Positions 6,850-16,698 are shown, counted from the stretch's first letter. The stretch: DNA of 64,000 bases from Streptomyces sp. NBC_01217 (GCF_035994185.1 NZ_CP108538.1:6487501-6551500), one strand, 5' to 3'. Numbers and translations are program-made. The notes: generated by a model from the sequence alone, not told the origin.

Positions 6850-9800
6850 GTGCACCTCAAGGCCCTGACCCTGCGTGGTTTCAAATCCTTCGCCTCCGCC
6901 ACGACGCTGAGGTTCGAGCCCGGTATCACCTGCGTCGTCGGCCCCAATGGGTCCGGCAAGTCCAATGTGGTGGACGCGCTCTCCTGGGTCATGGGGGAGC
7001 AGGGGGCCAAATCGCTGCGCGGCGGCAAGATGGAAGACGTGATCTTCGCCGGCACCACCGGGCGGCCGCCGCTCGGCCGGGCGGAAGTATCGCTGACCAT
7101 CGACAATTCCGATGGTGCACTGCCCATCGAGTACGCCGAAGTGACGATCACTCGGATCATGTTCCGCAACGGCGGCAGCGAATACCAGATCAATGGCGAC
7201 ACCTGCCGGCTCCTGGACATCCAGGAACTCCTCTCGGACTCCGGTATCGGCCGCGAGATGCACGTCATCGTCGGCCAGGGCCAGCTGGACTCCGTGCTCC
7301 ACGCCGATCCGATGGGGCGGCGCGCCTTCATCGAGGAAGCCGCGGGCGTCCTCAAGCACCGCAAGCGGAAAGAGAAGGCACTGCGGAAACTGGACGCGAT
7401 GGGGGCCAATCTGGCCCGCGTCCAGGATCTGACCGACGAACTGCGACGGCAGCTGAAACCTCTGGGCCGGCAGGCGGCCGTGGCGCGCCGGGCCGCCGTC
7501 ATCCAGGCCGACCTGCGCGACGCCAGGCTGCGGCTGCTCGCCGACGACCTGGTGCGGCTGCACACGGCGCTGCGCAGCGAGATCGCCGACGAGGCGGCAC
7601 TCAAGCAGCGCAGGGAGGCCGCGGAGGCGGAGCTCAAGGCGGCCCTGGCGCGCGAGGCGGAGCTGGAGGACGAGGTACGGCGGCTGGCGCCGCGGCTCCA
7701 GCGGGCCCAGCAGACCTGGTACGAGCTGTCGCAGCTGGCCGAGCGGGTGCGCGGCACGATCTCGCTGGCCGACGCCCGGGTGAAGAGTGCCACCGCCGCG
7801 CCCGAGGAGGAGCGGCGCGGGCGCGACCCCGAGGACATGGAGCGGGAGGCCGCCCGGATCCGTGAGCAGGAGGCGGAGCTGGCGGCCGCGCTGGAGGCGG
7901 CGGAGCACGCCTTGGAGGACACGGCGGCCCATCGCGCCGATCTGGAACGGGAGTTGGCCGCCGAGGAGCGCAGACTGAAGGACGCCGCCCGTGCCATCGC
8001 GGATCGCCGCGAAGGGCTCGCCCGGCTGAACGGGCAGGTCAACGCCGCCCGCAGCCGGGCCGGTTCCGCGCAGGCCGAGATCGACCGGCTGGCCGCCTCG
8101 CGCGACGAGGCGCAGGAGCGGGCGGTCGCCGCGCAGGAGGAGTACGAACAGCTCAAGGCCGAGGTCGAGGGCCTGGACGCGGGCGACGCGGAGCTGGGTG
8201 AGCGCCATGAGGCGGCCAGGCGGGAACTGGCGGAGGCGGAGGCGACGCTCACCGCGGCCCGGGAGGCCACCACCGCAACCGAACGGAAGCGGGCGGCGGT
8301 CGCGGCCCGCCACGAGGCGCTGGCCCTCGGCCTGCGCCGCAAGGACGGCACGGGCGCGCTGCTCGGTGCGCGGGACCGGCTGTCGGGCCTGCTCGGACCG
8401 GCCGCGGAACTCCTGACGGTGGCGCCGGGCCACGAGGTGGCGGTGGCGGCGGCGCTGGGCGCGGCGGCGGACGCGGTCGCGGTGACGGACCCGGCCACGG
8501 CGGCGGAGGCGATCCGGCTGCTGCGCAAGCAGGACGCGGGGCGGGCGGCGCTGCTGCTCGGTGGAGCCGGTGGAGCCGGTGGGGCCTCTGGCGCCGGTGG
8601 GGCCGATGTGACTGCCGGGTACATGCCCGCCGTGGCCGGACCGCCCGCCGTTGCAGATCTCGTCAGCGGGCCCGTCGAACTCGTGGGTTCCGTACGGAGG
8701 CTGGTGCGGGACATGGTGGTCGTCGGCACCCTGGAGGACGCCGAGGATCTCGTCGCCGTACGCCCGGAGCTGACGGCCGTGACCGCCGAGGGGGACATTC
8801 TCTCGGCCCACTTCGCGCACGGCGGTTCCGCCGGGGCGCCGAGCCTCCTCGAAGTGCAGGCCTCGGTCGACGAGGCCGCCGCCCAGCTGGAGGAACTGGC
8901 CGTGCGGTGCGCGGAGTTGACCGAGGTTCAGCGGCTCGCGGGGGAGCGGCGCGGCGTGTGCGCCGCTCTGGTCGAGGAGCTGGGGGAGCGGCGCAGGGCT
9001 GCCGAGCGGGAGAAGTCCGGGGTGGCCCAGCAGCTCGGGCGGCTCGCCGGGCAGGCCCGTGGCGCCGCGGGTGAGGCCGAGCGGATGACCGCGTCCGCCT
9101 CCCGTGCCCAGGAGGCCCTGGAGCGGGCCACGGAAGAGGCCGAGGAGCTGGCCGAGCGGCTGCTCGTCGCCGAGGAGATGCCGGTCGAGGAGGAGCCGGA
9201 CACCTCCGTGCGCGACCGGCTCGCGGCCGACGGTGCCAACGCCCGCCAGACCGAGATGGAGGCCCGCCTCCAGGTGCGTACCCATGAGGAGAGGGTCAAG
9301 GGACTCGTGGGCCGCGCGGACTCGCTGGACCGGGGCGCCCGTGCCGAACGCGAGGCCCGCGCCCGCGCCGAGCAGCGCCGCGCCAGGCTGCGGCACGAGG
9401 CGACGGTGGCCTCCGCCGTCGCGTCCGGCGCCCGTCAGCTGCTGGCGCACGTCGAGGTGTCCGTCGTACGGGCGGAGCAGGAGCGGGTCGCGGCCGAGGC
9501 GGCGAAGGCGGAGCGGGAGCGGGAGCTGGCGGCCGAGCGCAACCAGGGCCGCGAGCTCAAGAGCGAGCTGGACAAGCTCACCGACTCCGTTCACCGCGGC
9601 GAGGTGCTCGGTGCCGAGAAGCGGCTGCGGATGGAGCAGCTGGAGACGAAGGCCCTCGAAGAGCTGGGTGTCGAGCCGGCCGGGCTGGCCGCCGAGTACG
9701 GCCCCGACCAGCTCGTACCGCCGTCACCGGCCGCCGAGGGCGAGGAGCTGCCGGAGGATCCGGAGCATCCGCGCAACCAGCCGAGGCCGTTCGTCAGGGC

Positions 9801-10440
9801 CGAGCAGGAGAAGCGGCTGAAGTCGGCCGAACGGGCGTATCAGCAGCTCGGAAAGGTGAATCCGCTCGCCCTTGAGGAGTTCTCGGCGCTGGAGGAGCGG
9901 CACAAGTTCCTCTCCGAGCAGCTCGAAGACCTTAAGAAGACCCGGGCCGATCTGATGCAGGTCATCAAGGAGGTCGACGAGCGGGTGGAGCAGGTGTTCA
10001 CGGAGGCGTACCGGGACACGGCCCGTGAGTTCGAGGGCGTCTTCTCGCGGCTCTTCCCGGGCGGCGAGGGGCGGCTCGTGCTGACCGACCCGGACAACAT
10101 GCTCGCGACGGGTGTGGACGTCGAGGCCCGGCCGCCGGGCAAGAAGGTCAAGCGGCTCTCGCTGCTGTCCGGCGGGGAGCGTTCGCTCACGGCGGTGGCG
10201 CTGCTGGTCTCGATCTTCAAAGCCCGGCCGAGCCCGTTCTATGTGATGGACGAGGTCGAGGCGGCGCTCGACGACACCAATCTGCAGCGGCTGATCCGGA
10301 TCATGGAGGAGCTCCAGGAGAGCTCTCAGCTGATCGTCATCACGCACCAGAAGCGGACGATGGAGGTCGCCGACGCGCTGTACGGCGTCTCGATGCAGGG
10401 AGACGGCGTCTCCAAGGTCATCAGCCAGCGGCTGCGCTGA
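6850..10440 (+). CDS. smc: Chromosome segregation protein SMC
   Basis: A condensin ATPase of 1196 residues, the usual length. The N-terminal head has Walker A GPNGSGKS at residues 31-38 and a Q-loop region (EYQINGDTCRLLD). Two long Glu/Arg/Ala-rich coiled coils flank a hinge at about 500-680. The C-terminal head has the ABC signature LSLLSGGERSLTA and Walker B FYVMDEVEAALDD at about 1103-1145. A Gly/Ala-rich run (about 570-585) from a GGTGGAGCC-type nucleotide repeat is inserted in the hinge. The protein works with ScpA and ScpB, not encoded here, to organise chromosomes during sporulation. GTG 6850 directly precedes the conserved MHLKALTLRGFKSF start; GAAAGG lies upstream. Confidence 0.97.
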   Translation: MHLKALTLRGFKSFASATTLRFEPGITCVVGPNGSGKSNVVDALSWVMGEQGAKSLRGGKMEDVIFAGTTGRPPLGRAEVSLTIDNSDGALPIEYAEVTITRIMFRNGGSEYQINGDTCRLLDIQELLSDSGIGREMHVIVGQGQLDSVLHADPMGRRAFIEEAAGVLKHRKRKEKALRKLDAMGANLARVQDLTDELRRQLKPLGRQAAVARRAAVIQADLRDARLRLLADDLVRLHTALRSEIADEAALKQRREAAEAELKAALAREAELEDEVRRLAPRLQRAQQTWYELSQLAERVRGTISLADARVKSATAAPEEERRGRDPEDMEREAARIREQEAELAAALEAAEHALEDTAAHRADLERELAAEERRLKDAARAIADRREGLARLNGQVNAARSRAGSAQAEIDRLAASRDEAQERAVAAQEEYEQLKAEVEGLDAGDAELGERHEAARRELAEAEATLTAAREATTATERKRAAVAARHEALALGLRRKDGTGALLGARDRLSGLLGPAAELLTVAPGHEVAVAAALGAAADAVAVTDPATAAEAIRLLRKQDAGRAALLLGGAGGAGGASGAGGADVTAGYMPAVAGPPAVADLVSGPVELVGSVRRLVRDMVVVGTLEDAEDLVAVRPELTAVTAEGDILSAHFAHGGSAGAPSLLEVQASVDEAAAQLEELAVRCAELTEVQRLAGERRGVCAALVEELGERRRAAEREKSGVAQQLGRLAGQARGAAGEAERMTASASRAQEALERATEEAEELAERLLVAEEMPVEEEPDTSVRDRLAADGANARQTEMEARLQVRTHEERVKGLVGRADSLDRGARAEREARARAEQRRARLRHEATVASAVASGARQLLAHVEVSVVRAEQERVAAEAAKAERERELAAERNQGRELKSELDKLTDSVHRGEVLGAEKRLRMEQLETKALEELGVEPAGLAAEYGPDQLVPPSPAAEGEELPEDPEHPRNQPRPFVRAEQEKRLKSAERAYQQLGKVNPLALEEFSALEERHKFLSEQLEDLKKTRADLMQVIKEVDERVEQVFTEAYRDTAREFEGVFSRLFPGGEGRLVLTDPDNMLATGVDVEARPPGKKVKRLSLLSGGERSLTAVALLVSIFKARPSPFYVMDEVEAALDDTNLQRLIRIMEELQESSQLIVITHQKRTMEVADALYGVSMQGDGVSKVISQRLR

Positions 10441-10521
10441 CCCTTCACGCCTTTACTCAATCTTCAACACTTCAACGTACCTTTTGGGCGTTGATGGGTA
10501 GATGTGCCTCAATGTGCAATC

Positions 10522-10549
10522 TTGACTTCGAAACTTGAATGAATAGTCT
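10522..10549 (+). promoter_or_regulatory. Possible glcP promoter
   Basis: TTGACT (10522-10527) and TAGTCT (10544-10549) are spaced 16 bases apart in a locally A/T-rich stretch after smc. The start codon of glcP is about 130 bases downstream, leaving room for operator sites. Sequence match only. Confidence 0.45.
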
Positions 10550-10676
10550 CTGAAACGTCGTCCTTACGTTCAAGTGGTGGCAGCCATGAAGTTGTGCCCC
10601 ACTTGGAAGAGCTCGCTCCCCCCGTATAGAGCTCGCCCCCCACACCTGACGACGCGGCCAGGCATCAGGAGTACAT

Positions 10677-12095
10677 GTGACCAGCACAGCCCAGGGACCG
10701 GCGTCCGGAGCCCGGGAGGCCCATCCGGACCATCTCGGCCACGTCATCTTCATCACGGCAGCCGCCGCGATGGGTGGCTTCCTGTTCGGCTACGACAGTG
10801 CCGTGATCAACGGCGCCGTCGAGGCGATCCGCAGCCGGTACGACATCGGCTCGGGAACCCTCGCCGAGGTCATCGCCATCGCCCTGATCGGCTGTGCGAT
10901 CGGCGCGGCCACGGCCGGGCGCATCGCCGACCGCATCGGCCGCATCCGCTGCATGCGGATCGCCGCGGTGCTCTTCACCATCAGCGCCGTCGGCTCCGCG
11001 CTCCCGTTCGCGCTCTGGGACCTGGCGATGTGGCGCATCATCGGCGGCTTCGCCATCGGCATGGCCTCGGTGATCGGCCCGGCGTACATCGCCGAGGTCT
11101 CGCCGCCCGCCTACCGCGGCCGGCTCGGCTCCTTCCAGCAGGCCGCGATCGTCATCGGCATCGCCATCTCCCAGCTGGTCAACTACGGCATCCTGCAGCT
11201 CGCCGGCGGCGACCAGCGCGGCCGGATCGCCGGCATCGAGGCCTGGCAGTGGATGCTCGGTGTGATGGTCGTCCCCGCCGTCCTGTACGGGCTCCTGTCG
11301 TTCGCGATCCCCGAGTCGCCGCGATTCCTCATCTCGGTGGGCAAGAAGGACCGGGCCCGGCAGATCCTCGGGGAGGTCGAGGGCAAGAACGTCGACCTCG
11401 ACGCCCGGGTGGCCGAGATCGAGACCGCCATGCACCGCGAGCACAAGTCCACGTTCAAGGACCTGCTCGGCAGCCGCTTCGGCTTCCTGCCGATCGTCTG
11501 GGTCGGTATCGGCCTCTCGGTCTTCCAGCAGCTCGTCGGCATCAACGTGGCGTTCTACTACTCGGCGACGCTGTGGCAGTCCGTCGGCGTCGACCCGGCG
11601 GACTCGTTCCTCTACTCGTTCACCACGTCGATCATCAACATCGTCGGTACCGTGATCGCGATGGTGCTGGTGGACAAGGTAGGCCGCAAGCCGCTCGCGC
11701 TGGTCGGCTCCACCGGTATGGCCATCGCCCTCGCCTTCGAGGCCTGGGCCTTCTCCGCCCACCTGGTCGACGGCAAGCTGCCGCACACCCAGGGCATCGT
11801 GGCGCTCGTCGCCGCCCATGTGTTCGTGCTCTTCTTCGCCCTGTCGTGGGGTGTCGTGGTCTGGGTCTTCCTCGGCGAGATGTTCCCGAACAGGATCCGC
11901 GCCGCTGCGCTCGGCGTCGCCGCCTCCGCGCAGTGGATCGCCAACTGGGCGATCACCGCGAGCTTCCCGAGCCTGTCCGACTGGAACCTGTCGGGCACGT
12001 ACATCATCTACGCATGCTTCGCCACGCTCTCGATCCCCTTCGTGCTCAAGTACGTCAAGGAGACCAAGGGCAAGGCGTTGGAGGAGATGGGCTAA
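10677..12095 (+). CDS. glcP: Glucose permease GlcP (MFS sugar/proton symporter)
   Basis: A 472-residue transporter of the major facilitator sugar porter family with twelve predicted membrane helices. Family motifs include GGFLFGYDSAVINGA in helix 1, GRIADRIGRIR between helices 2 and 3, PESPRFL before the central loop, QQLVGINVAFYYS in helix 7, and VDKVGRKPL. In S. coelicolor the glucose permease gene glcP1 (SCO5578) occupies this position between smc and ftsY, and the sequence fits it. GTG 10677 has AGGAG five bases upstream. Expression in S. coelicolor is glucose-induced; here only a candidate promoter can be seen. Confidence 0.92.
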   Translation: MTSTAQGPASGAREAHPDHLGHVIFITAAAAMGGFLFGYDSAVINGAVEAIRSRYDIGSGTLAEVIAIALIGCAIGAATAGRIADRIGRIRCMRIAAVLFTISAVGSALPFALWDLAMWRIIGGFAIGMASVIGPAYIAEVSPPAYRGRLGSFQQAAIVIGIAISQLVNYGILQLAGGDQRGRIAGIEAWQWMLGVMVVPAVLYGLLSFAIPESPRFLISVGKKDRARQILGEVEGKNVDLDARVAEIETAMHREHKSTFKDLLGSRFGFLPIVWVGIGLSVFQQLVGINVAFYYSATLWQSVGVDPADSFLYSFTTSIINIVGTVIAMVLVDKVGRKPLALVGSTGMAIALAFEAWAFSAHLVDGKLPHTQGIVALVAAHVFVLFFALSWGVVVWVFLGEMFPNRIRAAALGVAASAQWIANWAITASFPSLSDWNLSGTYIIYACFATLSIPFVLKYVKETKGKALEEMG

Positions 12096-12120
12096 CCCCC
12101 CGCTGCCCCGCTCCTCGTCC

Positions 12121-12165
12121 ACGGAACTGCCCCGGCCCGCACCCGCGGGTCCGGGGCAGTTCCGT
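12121..12165. terminator. Bidirectional hairpin terminator
   Basis: A 15-bp perfect stem (12121-12135 with 12151-12165) has an additional 5-bp stem inside its loop. It lies between convergent glcP and the flavin oxidoreductase gene and can serve both. Confidence 0.8.
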
Positions 12166-12174
12166 CGACCGGTG

Positions 12175-13140
12175 TCAGCGAGCGACCGCCTCGCAGAACA
12201 GCCGCAGACTCCGCCACCCCTCCTCGACCGGCATCCCGCCGCACAGCGGATGCAGCACCAGGCTGTCCAGCTCACCGGCCGCCCCGGCGCACTCGTCCGG
12301 GGTGAGGACCCGGTAGACCCCCTCGGCCCGCAGCTCCGCCACCGTCGTCGCCGCTGAACGCACGGCCGAGCGGATGTCCTTGGACTGCCAGGAGGCGTAC
12401 GTACGCGCCTCGTGCAGAAAGTGCTCGCCGTACTTTGCCCACGTCCGGTCCGGGGCCTCGGACAGATGCAGCAGCGGCGTCTCGGCGGACGGCATCATGC
12501 AGAAGCCGTCCGTCCCGAACTCTCCACGCTGCTGGTGGTAGTACGCCTCCAGTTCCGGCAGATGCGCGCTCGGGAAGAAGGGCAGCCCGAGCCGGGCCGC
12601 CCGCCGCGCCGCCGCCCGCGAGCTGCCGCCCACCAGCAGCAGCGGATGCGGCCGGGTGTACGGGCGCGGCGTGATCCGGACCGTACGGCCCCGGTACGGG
12701 AACGGCTCCCCGGTCCACGCCTGCAGCAGGGTCTCCAGAAGCTCGTCCTGGAGCTGCCCGCGCCTGCCCCACTCGACGCCCGCCTGTTCGTACTCCTCGG
12801 GCCGGTAGCCGATCCCCGCGACAGTGACCAGCCGGCCCGCGCTCAGCAGGTCCAGGACCGCGATGTCCTCGGCCAGCCGCAGCGGGTCGTGCAGCGGCCC
12901 GATGATCGCCGAGACGGTGACCGCGATCCGGCGGGTGGCGCCGAAGACCGAGCCCGCGAAGACGAAGGGGGAGGGCAGCCAGGAGTTGGCGGCGCCGTGG
13001 TGCTCCTCGGTCTGTACGGTGTCCACGCCGTGCTCGTCGGCGTACGCGGCCATCTCCAGCGCGGCCCGGTAGCGGGCCGAGAGCGACTCGGGACCGGCGC
13101 TGGGATCGACCAGATTGAACCGGACCACTGTGAAGGCCAT
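12175..13140 (-). CDS. LLM-class flavin-dependent oxidoreductase
   Basis: A 321-residue luciferase-like monooxygenase. The TIM-barrel pattern of the family is clear: VDTVQTEEHHG near residue 40, then TRRIAVTVSAIIGPLHDPLRLAEDIAVLDLLSAGR, a strongly conserved block, then VAGIGYRPEEYEQAGV. It probably uses FMNH2 or reduced F420; the substrate cannot be deduced. It starts with ATG 13140. The NCS1 permease gene lies upstream on the same strand with a 58-bp gap, so co-transcription is possible. Confidence 0.88.
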   Translation of the reverse strand: MAFTVVRFNLVDPSAGPESLSARYRAALEMAAYADEHGVDTVQTEEHHGAANSWLPSPFVFAGSVFGATRRIAVTVSAIIGPLHDPLRLAEDIAVLDLLSAGRLVTVAGIGYRPEEYEQAGVEWGRRGQLQDELLETLLQAWTGEPFPYRGRTVRITPRPYTRPHPLLLVGGSSRAAARRAARLGLPFFPSAHLPELEAYYHQQRGEFGTDGFCMMPSAETPLLHLSEAPDRTWAKYGEHFLHEARTYASWQSKDIRSAVRSAATTVAELRAEGVYRVLTPDECAGAAGELDSLVLHPLCGGMPVEEGWRSLRLFCEAVAR

Positions 13141-13198
13141 GACGCGTGTCCCCTCCGTCGGGCGGGCTCGGCGAGGCGGGACACTAGCTGACGAAGCG

Positions 13199-14599
13199 TC
13201 AGAAGTGTAGGGGTGTGCCGCCCTGGGGCCTTCCCCCTTCGGCGGGTCGCGGCAGGATCGCGTACAGCGCGGCGGACACAGCGATCGTGGCCGCCCAGCC
13301 CAGCCCGTGGCGCCCGATCCAGGTGGAGGCGAGCGGACCGGAGAACCACTCCACGCCGGTCAGGAGCAGCCCCACCACCAGGCCCGCGGTCCACGCGGCC
13401 ACGGCCGGCACGGCGAAGCCGCCGGTGTACCAGTAGGCGCCGGCCGGTGTGGTGTCCAGGAGCGCCGCAGAATCGTAGGTACGCCCCCGCAGCTGATCCA
13501 CGCCGAAGACCCCGATCCACGCCGAGAACGTCACCGCGAGCAGCGTCAGAAAGGAGACGAAGGAATCGAGGAAACCCGTCGCGGTCATTATCAGCAAAGA
13601 GCCCAGAAACAGACTGATCGCGGCATTCACCCCGACCGCCCGGGCGCGGGGGATCCTGAATCCCAGCGTCTGTGCGGTGAATCCGGCCGAATACATCGAC
13701 ATCGCATTGATCAGCACCATTCCGGCCACGGCGATCAGCAGATACGGCACCGAGAGCCAGCCGGGCAGCAGCGGGCCGATGAACGCGACCGGATCCTGGG
13801 TCGCGGCCAGTCCCGGCGTGGCGACCGCCATCACCGCACCCATCAGCACCAGCGGCAGAAACACGATCCCCGCGCCGCCCACGGTCGCCAGGACCATCGC
13901 CCGGCCGGACGCCGCGCGCGGCAGATAGCGGGCGAAGTCGGGGCCGGTCGGCACCCAGCTGATCCCGCCGGCCGCCAGTGTGCCGACCCCGGCGATCATC
14001 ATCGCCGTCGGCCCGGCGGGTTTGTCCAGGACGTCCCGCCATTCGGTCCGGACGATCAGATCGACCGACACGAGGACGCTGAAGCCGCCGAAGAGATACG
14101 CCGACCAGGTGCAGCACAGCCTCAGCGCGCGCACGCCCAGCCCCGACACCAGGAAGCTGCTCCCCACGAAGACGAGCAAGGTCGCCATGATCAGGGTGTT
14201 GCCGCCCGAGGTGCCGAGGAGCAGATGCAGTACGGCGAGCAGGGCGTAGGAGCCGGTGACGGCGTTGACGGTCTCCCAGCCCCAGCGGGCGATCCAGATC
14301 AGCGAGCCGGGCAGCAGGTTGCCGCGCTGGCCGAAGACGGCCCGGGAGAGCGCCATGCCGGGAGCCCCGCCCTGCTTGCCCGAGATCGAGACCAGGCCGA
14401 CCAGCCCGAAGCTGATAATCGGGGCCGCGGTCGCGACGGCCAGCACCTGCCAGAAATTCAGTCCGTTGAAGACGACGAGCCCCGCGCCCATGGTCAGCAG
14501 CAGTACGGTCAGGTTCGCGCCGACCCAGGTGGGGAAAAGGGTCCGGACCCGGCCGGTGCGCTCGCTGTCGGGCACGGGGTCCAGGCCACGGGTCTCCAC
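13199..14599 (-). CDS. NCS1-family nucleobase/cation permease
   Basis: A membrane transporter of about 466 residues with twelve hydrophobic segments. NCS1 features include the early ETRGLDPVPDSERTG, WVGANLTVLLLTMGAG, FGQRGNLLPGSLIWIARWGWE in helix 3, and SWVPTGPDFARYLP in the middle. Relatives carry cytosine, purines, allantoin or thiamine precursors, and the cargo is not clear here. No good ATG exists; GTG 14599 is chosen because the conserved N-terminus follows directly, but its ribosome site is weak. It diverges from ftsY with 108 bases between the starts. Confidence 0.85.
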   Translation of the reverse strand: METRGLDPVPDSERTGRVRTLFPTWVGANLTVLLLTMGAGLVVFNGLNFWQVLAVATAAPIISFGLVGLVSISGKQGGAPGMALSRAVFGQRGNLLPGSLIWIARWGWETVNAVTGSYALLAVLHLLLGTSGGNTLIMATLLVFVGSSFLVSGLGVRALRLCCTWSAYLFGGFSVLVSVDLIVRTEWRDVLDKPAGPTAMMIAGVGTLAAGGISWVPTGPDFARYLPRAASGRAMVLATVGGAGIVFLPLVLMGAVMAVATPGLAATQDPVAFIGPLLPGWLSVPYLLIAVAGMVLINAMSMYSAGFTAQTLGFRIPRARAVGVNAAISLFLGSLLIMTATGFLDSFVSFLTLLAVTFSAWIGVFGVDQLRGRTYDSAALLDTTPAGAYWYTGGFAVPAVAAWTAGLVVGLLLTGVEWFSGPLASTWIGRHGLGWAATIAVSAALYAILPRPAEGGRPQGGTPLHF

Positions 14600-14707
14600 A
14601 GGCAGGATCGTACCTTTACCGCCAAAAGGTGCATAGCGCCCCGGGTGATGCGGGGGCGGTCCTTCGGGGCGTCCCTGCGGGCGGACGTGACTGATACTGG
14701 GTGGGTT

Positions 14708-15928
14708 ATGGAATTCGTCATCCTTGCTGTAGTCATCGCCCTGGTCGCGGTCGGCGTGATCAGCGGGCTCGTGGTCAGCAGCCGCAAGAAGAAGCAGCTG
14801 CCCCCGGCGCCGTCGAGCACGCCGACCATCACTCCTCCCGCCGAGCCCCATGTCGGCGAGGAAGCCGAGGCGCCGCGCGAGGAACCGCGCCGCGCCATCG
14901 AGGAGGTCGCTCCCCCGTCGGCCGAGGCTCCCGCCGAGGAAGCTCCCGAGGCCCCCGAAATCGCCGAGCCGGAGGCGCCCGCCGCCCCCGCCCTCGAAGT
15001 CCCCGAGCCCACCGCGGGCCGGCTGGTCCGGCTGCGCGCCCGGCTCGCCCGCTCGCAGAACTCCCTCGGCAAGGGGCTGCTCACGCTCCTGTCCCGCGAC
15101 AACCTCGACGAGGACACCTGGGAGGAGATCGAGGACACCCTCCTCACCGCCGACGTCGGCGTCGCACCCACCCAGGAACTGGTGGAGCGGCTGCGCGAAC
15201 GTGTCCGTGTGCTCGGCACCCGTACCCCCGAAGGGGTGCGCGCGCTGCTGCGCGAGGAGCTCCTCAATCTGCTCGGCACCGACTTCGACCGCGTGGTCAA
15301 GACGGAGAGCGGTCTCGACACCCCCGGCGTCGTGATGGTCGTCGGCGTCAACGGAACCGGCAAGACCACCACCACCGGCAAGCTCGCCCGGGTGCTCGTC
15401 GCCGACGGCCGCAGCGTCGTGCTCGGCGCGGCCGACACCTTCCGGGCCGCCGCCGCCGACCAGTTGCAGACCTGGGGCGAGCGCGTCGGTGCCCGCACCG
15501 TGCGCGGACCCGAGGGCGGCGACCCGGCGTCGATCGCCTTTGACGCGGTGAAGGAAGGCATCGCCGAGGGCGCGGACGTCGTCCTCATCGACACCGCGGG
15601 ACGGCTGCACACCAAGACCGGTCTGATGGACGAGCTCGGCAAGGTCAAGCGGGTCGTCGAGAAGCACGGACCGCTCGACGAGATCCTGCTCGTCCTCGAC
15701 GCCACGACCGGGCAGAACGGTCTGGTGCAGGCCCGGGTGTTCGCCGAGGTCGTCGACATCACCGGCATCGTCCTCACCAAGCTGGACGGCACCGCCAAGG
15801 GCGGCATCGTCATCGCCGTCCAGCGCGAACTGGGCGTACCGGTGAAGCTGGTCGGTCTCGGCGAGGGCCCGGACGACCTGGCTCCGTTCGAGCCGGAGGC
15901 GTTCGTGGACGCGCTGATCGGGGACTGA
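14708..15928 (+). CDS. ftsY: Signal recognition particle receptor FtsY
   Basis: The SRP receptor GTPase, 406 residues. Unlike E. coli FtsY it has an N-terminal membrane helix (EFVILAVVIALVAVGVISG). A Pro/Glu/Ala-rich acidic linker of about 80 residues follows, then the NG domain: G1 GVNGTGKTTTTGKL at about 214, DTAGRLHTK at about 294 and TKLDGTAKGG near 356. It docks the ribosome-SRP complex carrying Ffh, encoded at 23283, to the membrane. Such membrane-anchored FtsY is usual in Streptomyces. Confidence 0.97.
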   Translation: MEFVILAVVIALVAVGVISGLVVSSRKKKQLPPAPSSTPTITPPAEPHVGEEAEAPREEPRRAIEEVAPPSAEAPAEEAPEAPEIAEPEAPAAPALEVPEPTAGRLVRLRARLARSQNSLGKGLLTLLSRDNLDEDTWEEIEDTLLTADVGVAPTQELVERLRERVRVLGTRTPEGVRALLREELLNLLGTDFDRVVKTESGLDTPGVVMVVGVNGTGKTTTTGKLARVLVADGRSVVLGAADTFRAAAADQLQTWGERVGARTVRGPEGGDPASIAFDAVKEGIAEGADVVLIDTAGRLHTKTGLMDELGKVKRVVEKHGPLDEILLVLDATTGQNGLVQARVFAEVVDITGIVLTKLDGTAKGGIVIAVQRELGVPVKLVGLGEGPDDLAPFEPEAFVDALIGD

Positions 15929-15943
15929 CACCTCGCGCGTACA

Positions 15944-15986
15944 CGAAGAGCCCGACCGCGGGATGCAGCTGCGGCCGGGCTCTTCG
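15944..15986. terminator. Hairpin terminator between ftsY and the primase-like gene
   Basis: A 16-base arm (15944-15959) pairs with 15971-15986 apart from one bulged A. It lies between two convergent genes. Confidence 0.75.
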
Positions 15987-16038
15987 GCGTTTCCTGTGGT
16001 CTGTGGTCTGTGGTCTTTGTCGGGCTCTTCGTGGCTGC

Positions 16039-16698
16039 TCAGCCGCACAGGGGCGCGCGATGGCAGCTGTATGCCAGGGTGCCCAGCAGCAGCCGGGCCT
16101 GCGGGGGCGCGGCCGCCGTGTCCAGTACCGGCGGGCGCAGCCACCGGACCGGGCCGAGGCCTCCCTCGTCGGACGGCGGGGCCGTGATGTGACAGCCGGG
16201 TCCCAGCGCCCGCAGATCCAGACCCGCGTCGTCCCAGCCCATCCGGTACAGCAGCTGCGGAAGCTCGGCGGCGGCCCCGGGGGCCACGAAGAACTGCGCC
16301 CTTCCGGCCGGCGTCACCGCGACCGGGCCGAGCGGCAGCCCCATCCGCTCCATGCGCACCAGGGCCCGGCGCCCGGCCGCCTCGGCGACGTCGAGGATGT
16401 CGAAGGTGCGGCCCACCGGCAGCAGCATCGAGGCGCCCGGCGCCTGGGCCCAGGCGTCCGCCGCCGTGTCGAGCGTGGCGCCGGCGGGGACCTCGGTGGC
16501 GAATTCCAGCGGATGGGCGCCGGGGGAGGGGCACTTCGCCTCCCCGCACGAGCAGCGGCCGGCCGCTGCCCGCGCCCCGGGCACGACGCTCCAGCCCCAC
16601 AGCCCTGTGTACTCGGCCACTGCTGTGCACTCGGCCGCACGGCCGCGACGCCGTGAGCCGGTGCGCATCTCACGGATGCCGCCGATCGTGAAGCCCAT
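16039..16698 (-). CDS. Bifunctional primase/polymerase-like N-terminal domain protein
   Basis: A 219-residue protein resembling the prim-pol N-terminal domain (AEP superfamily) found on actinobacterial plasmids and phages, but here a stand-alone chromosomal gene. Visible features are the WGWSVVPGARAAAGRCSCGEAKCPSPGAHP block, with cysteines and a histidine that could bind zinc, then TAADAWAQAPGASMLLPVGRTFDILDV, and later GPGCHITAPPSD. I do not see the full acidic catalytic motif of an active primase, so it may be non-catalytic. GGAGG precedes ATG 16698. In S. coelicolor a similar gene is the neighbour of nsdA, from which it diverges. Confidence 0.7.
   Translation of the reverse strand: MGFTIGGIREMRTGSRRRGRAAECTAVAEYTGLWGWSVVPGARAAAGRCSCGEAKCPSPGAHPLEFATEVPAGATLDTAADAWAQAPGASMLLPVGRTFDILDVAEAAGRRALVRMERMGLPLGPVAVTPAGRAQFFVAPGAAAELPQLLYRMGWDDAGLDLRALGPGCHITAPPSDEGGLGPVRWLRPPVLDTAAAPPQARLLLGTLAYSCHRAPLCG

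Noticed and set aside
6703..9594. 963-codon minus-strand frame opposite smc
   Set aside because: It mirrors the codon bias of smc; composition is repetitive and no domain is visible.
14600..16630. Upstream extension of the NCS1 permease frame through ftsY antisense
   Set aside because: The extension is antisense to ftsY; the permease family N-terminus begins at the GTG at 14599.
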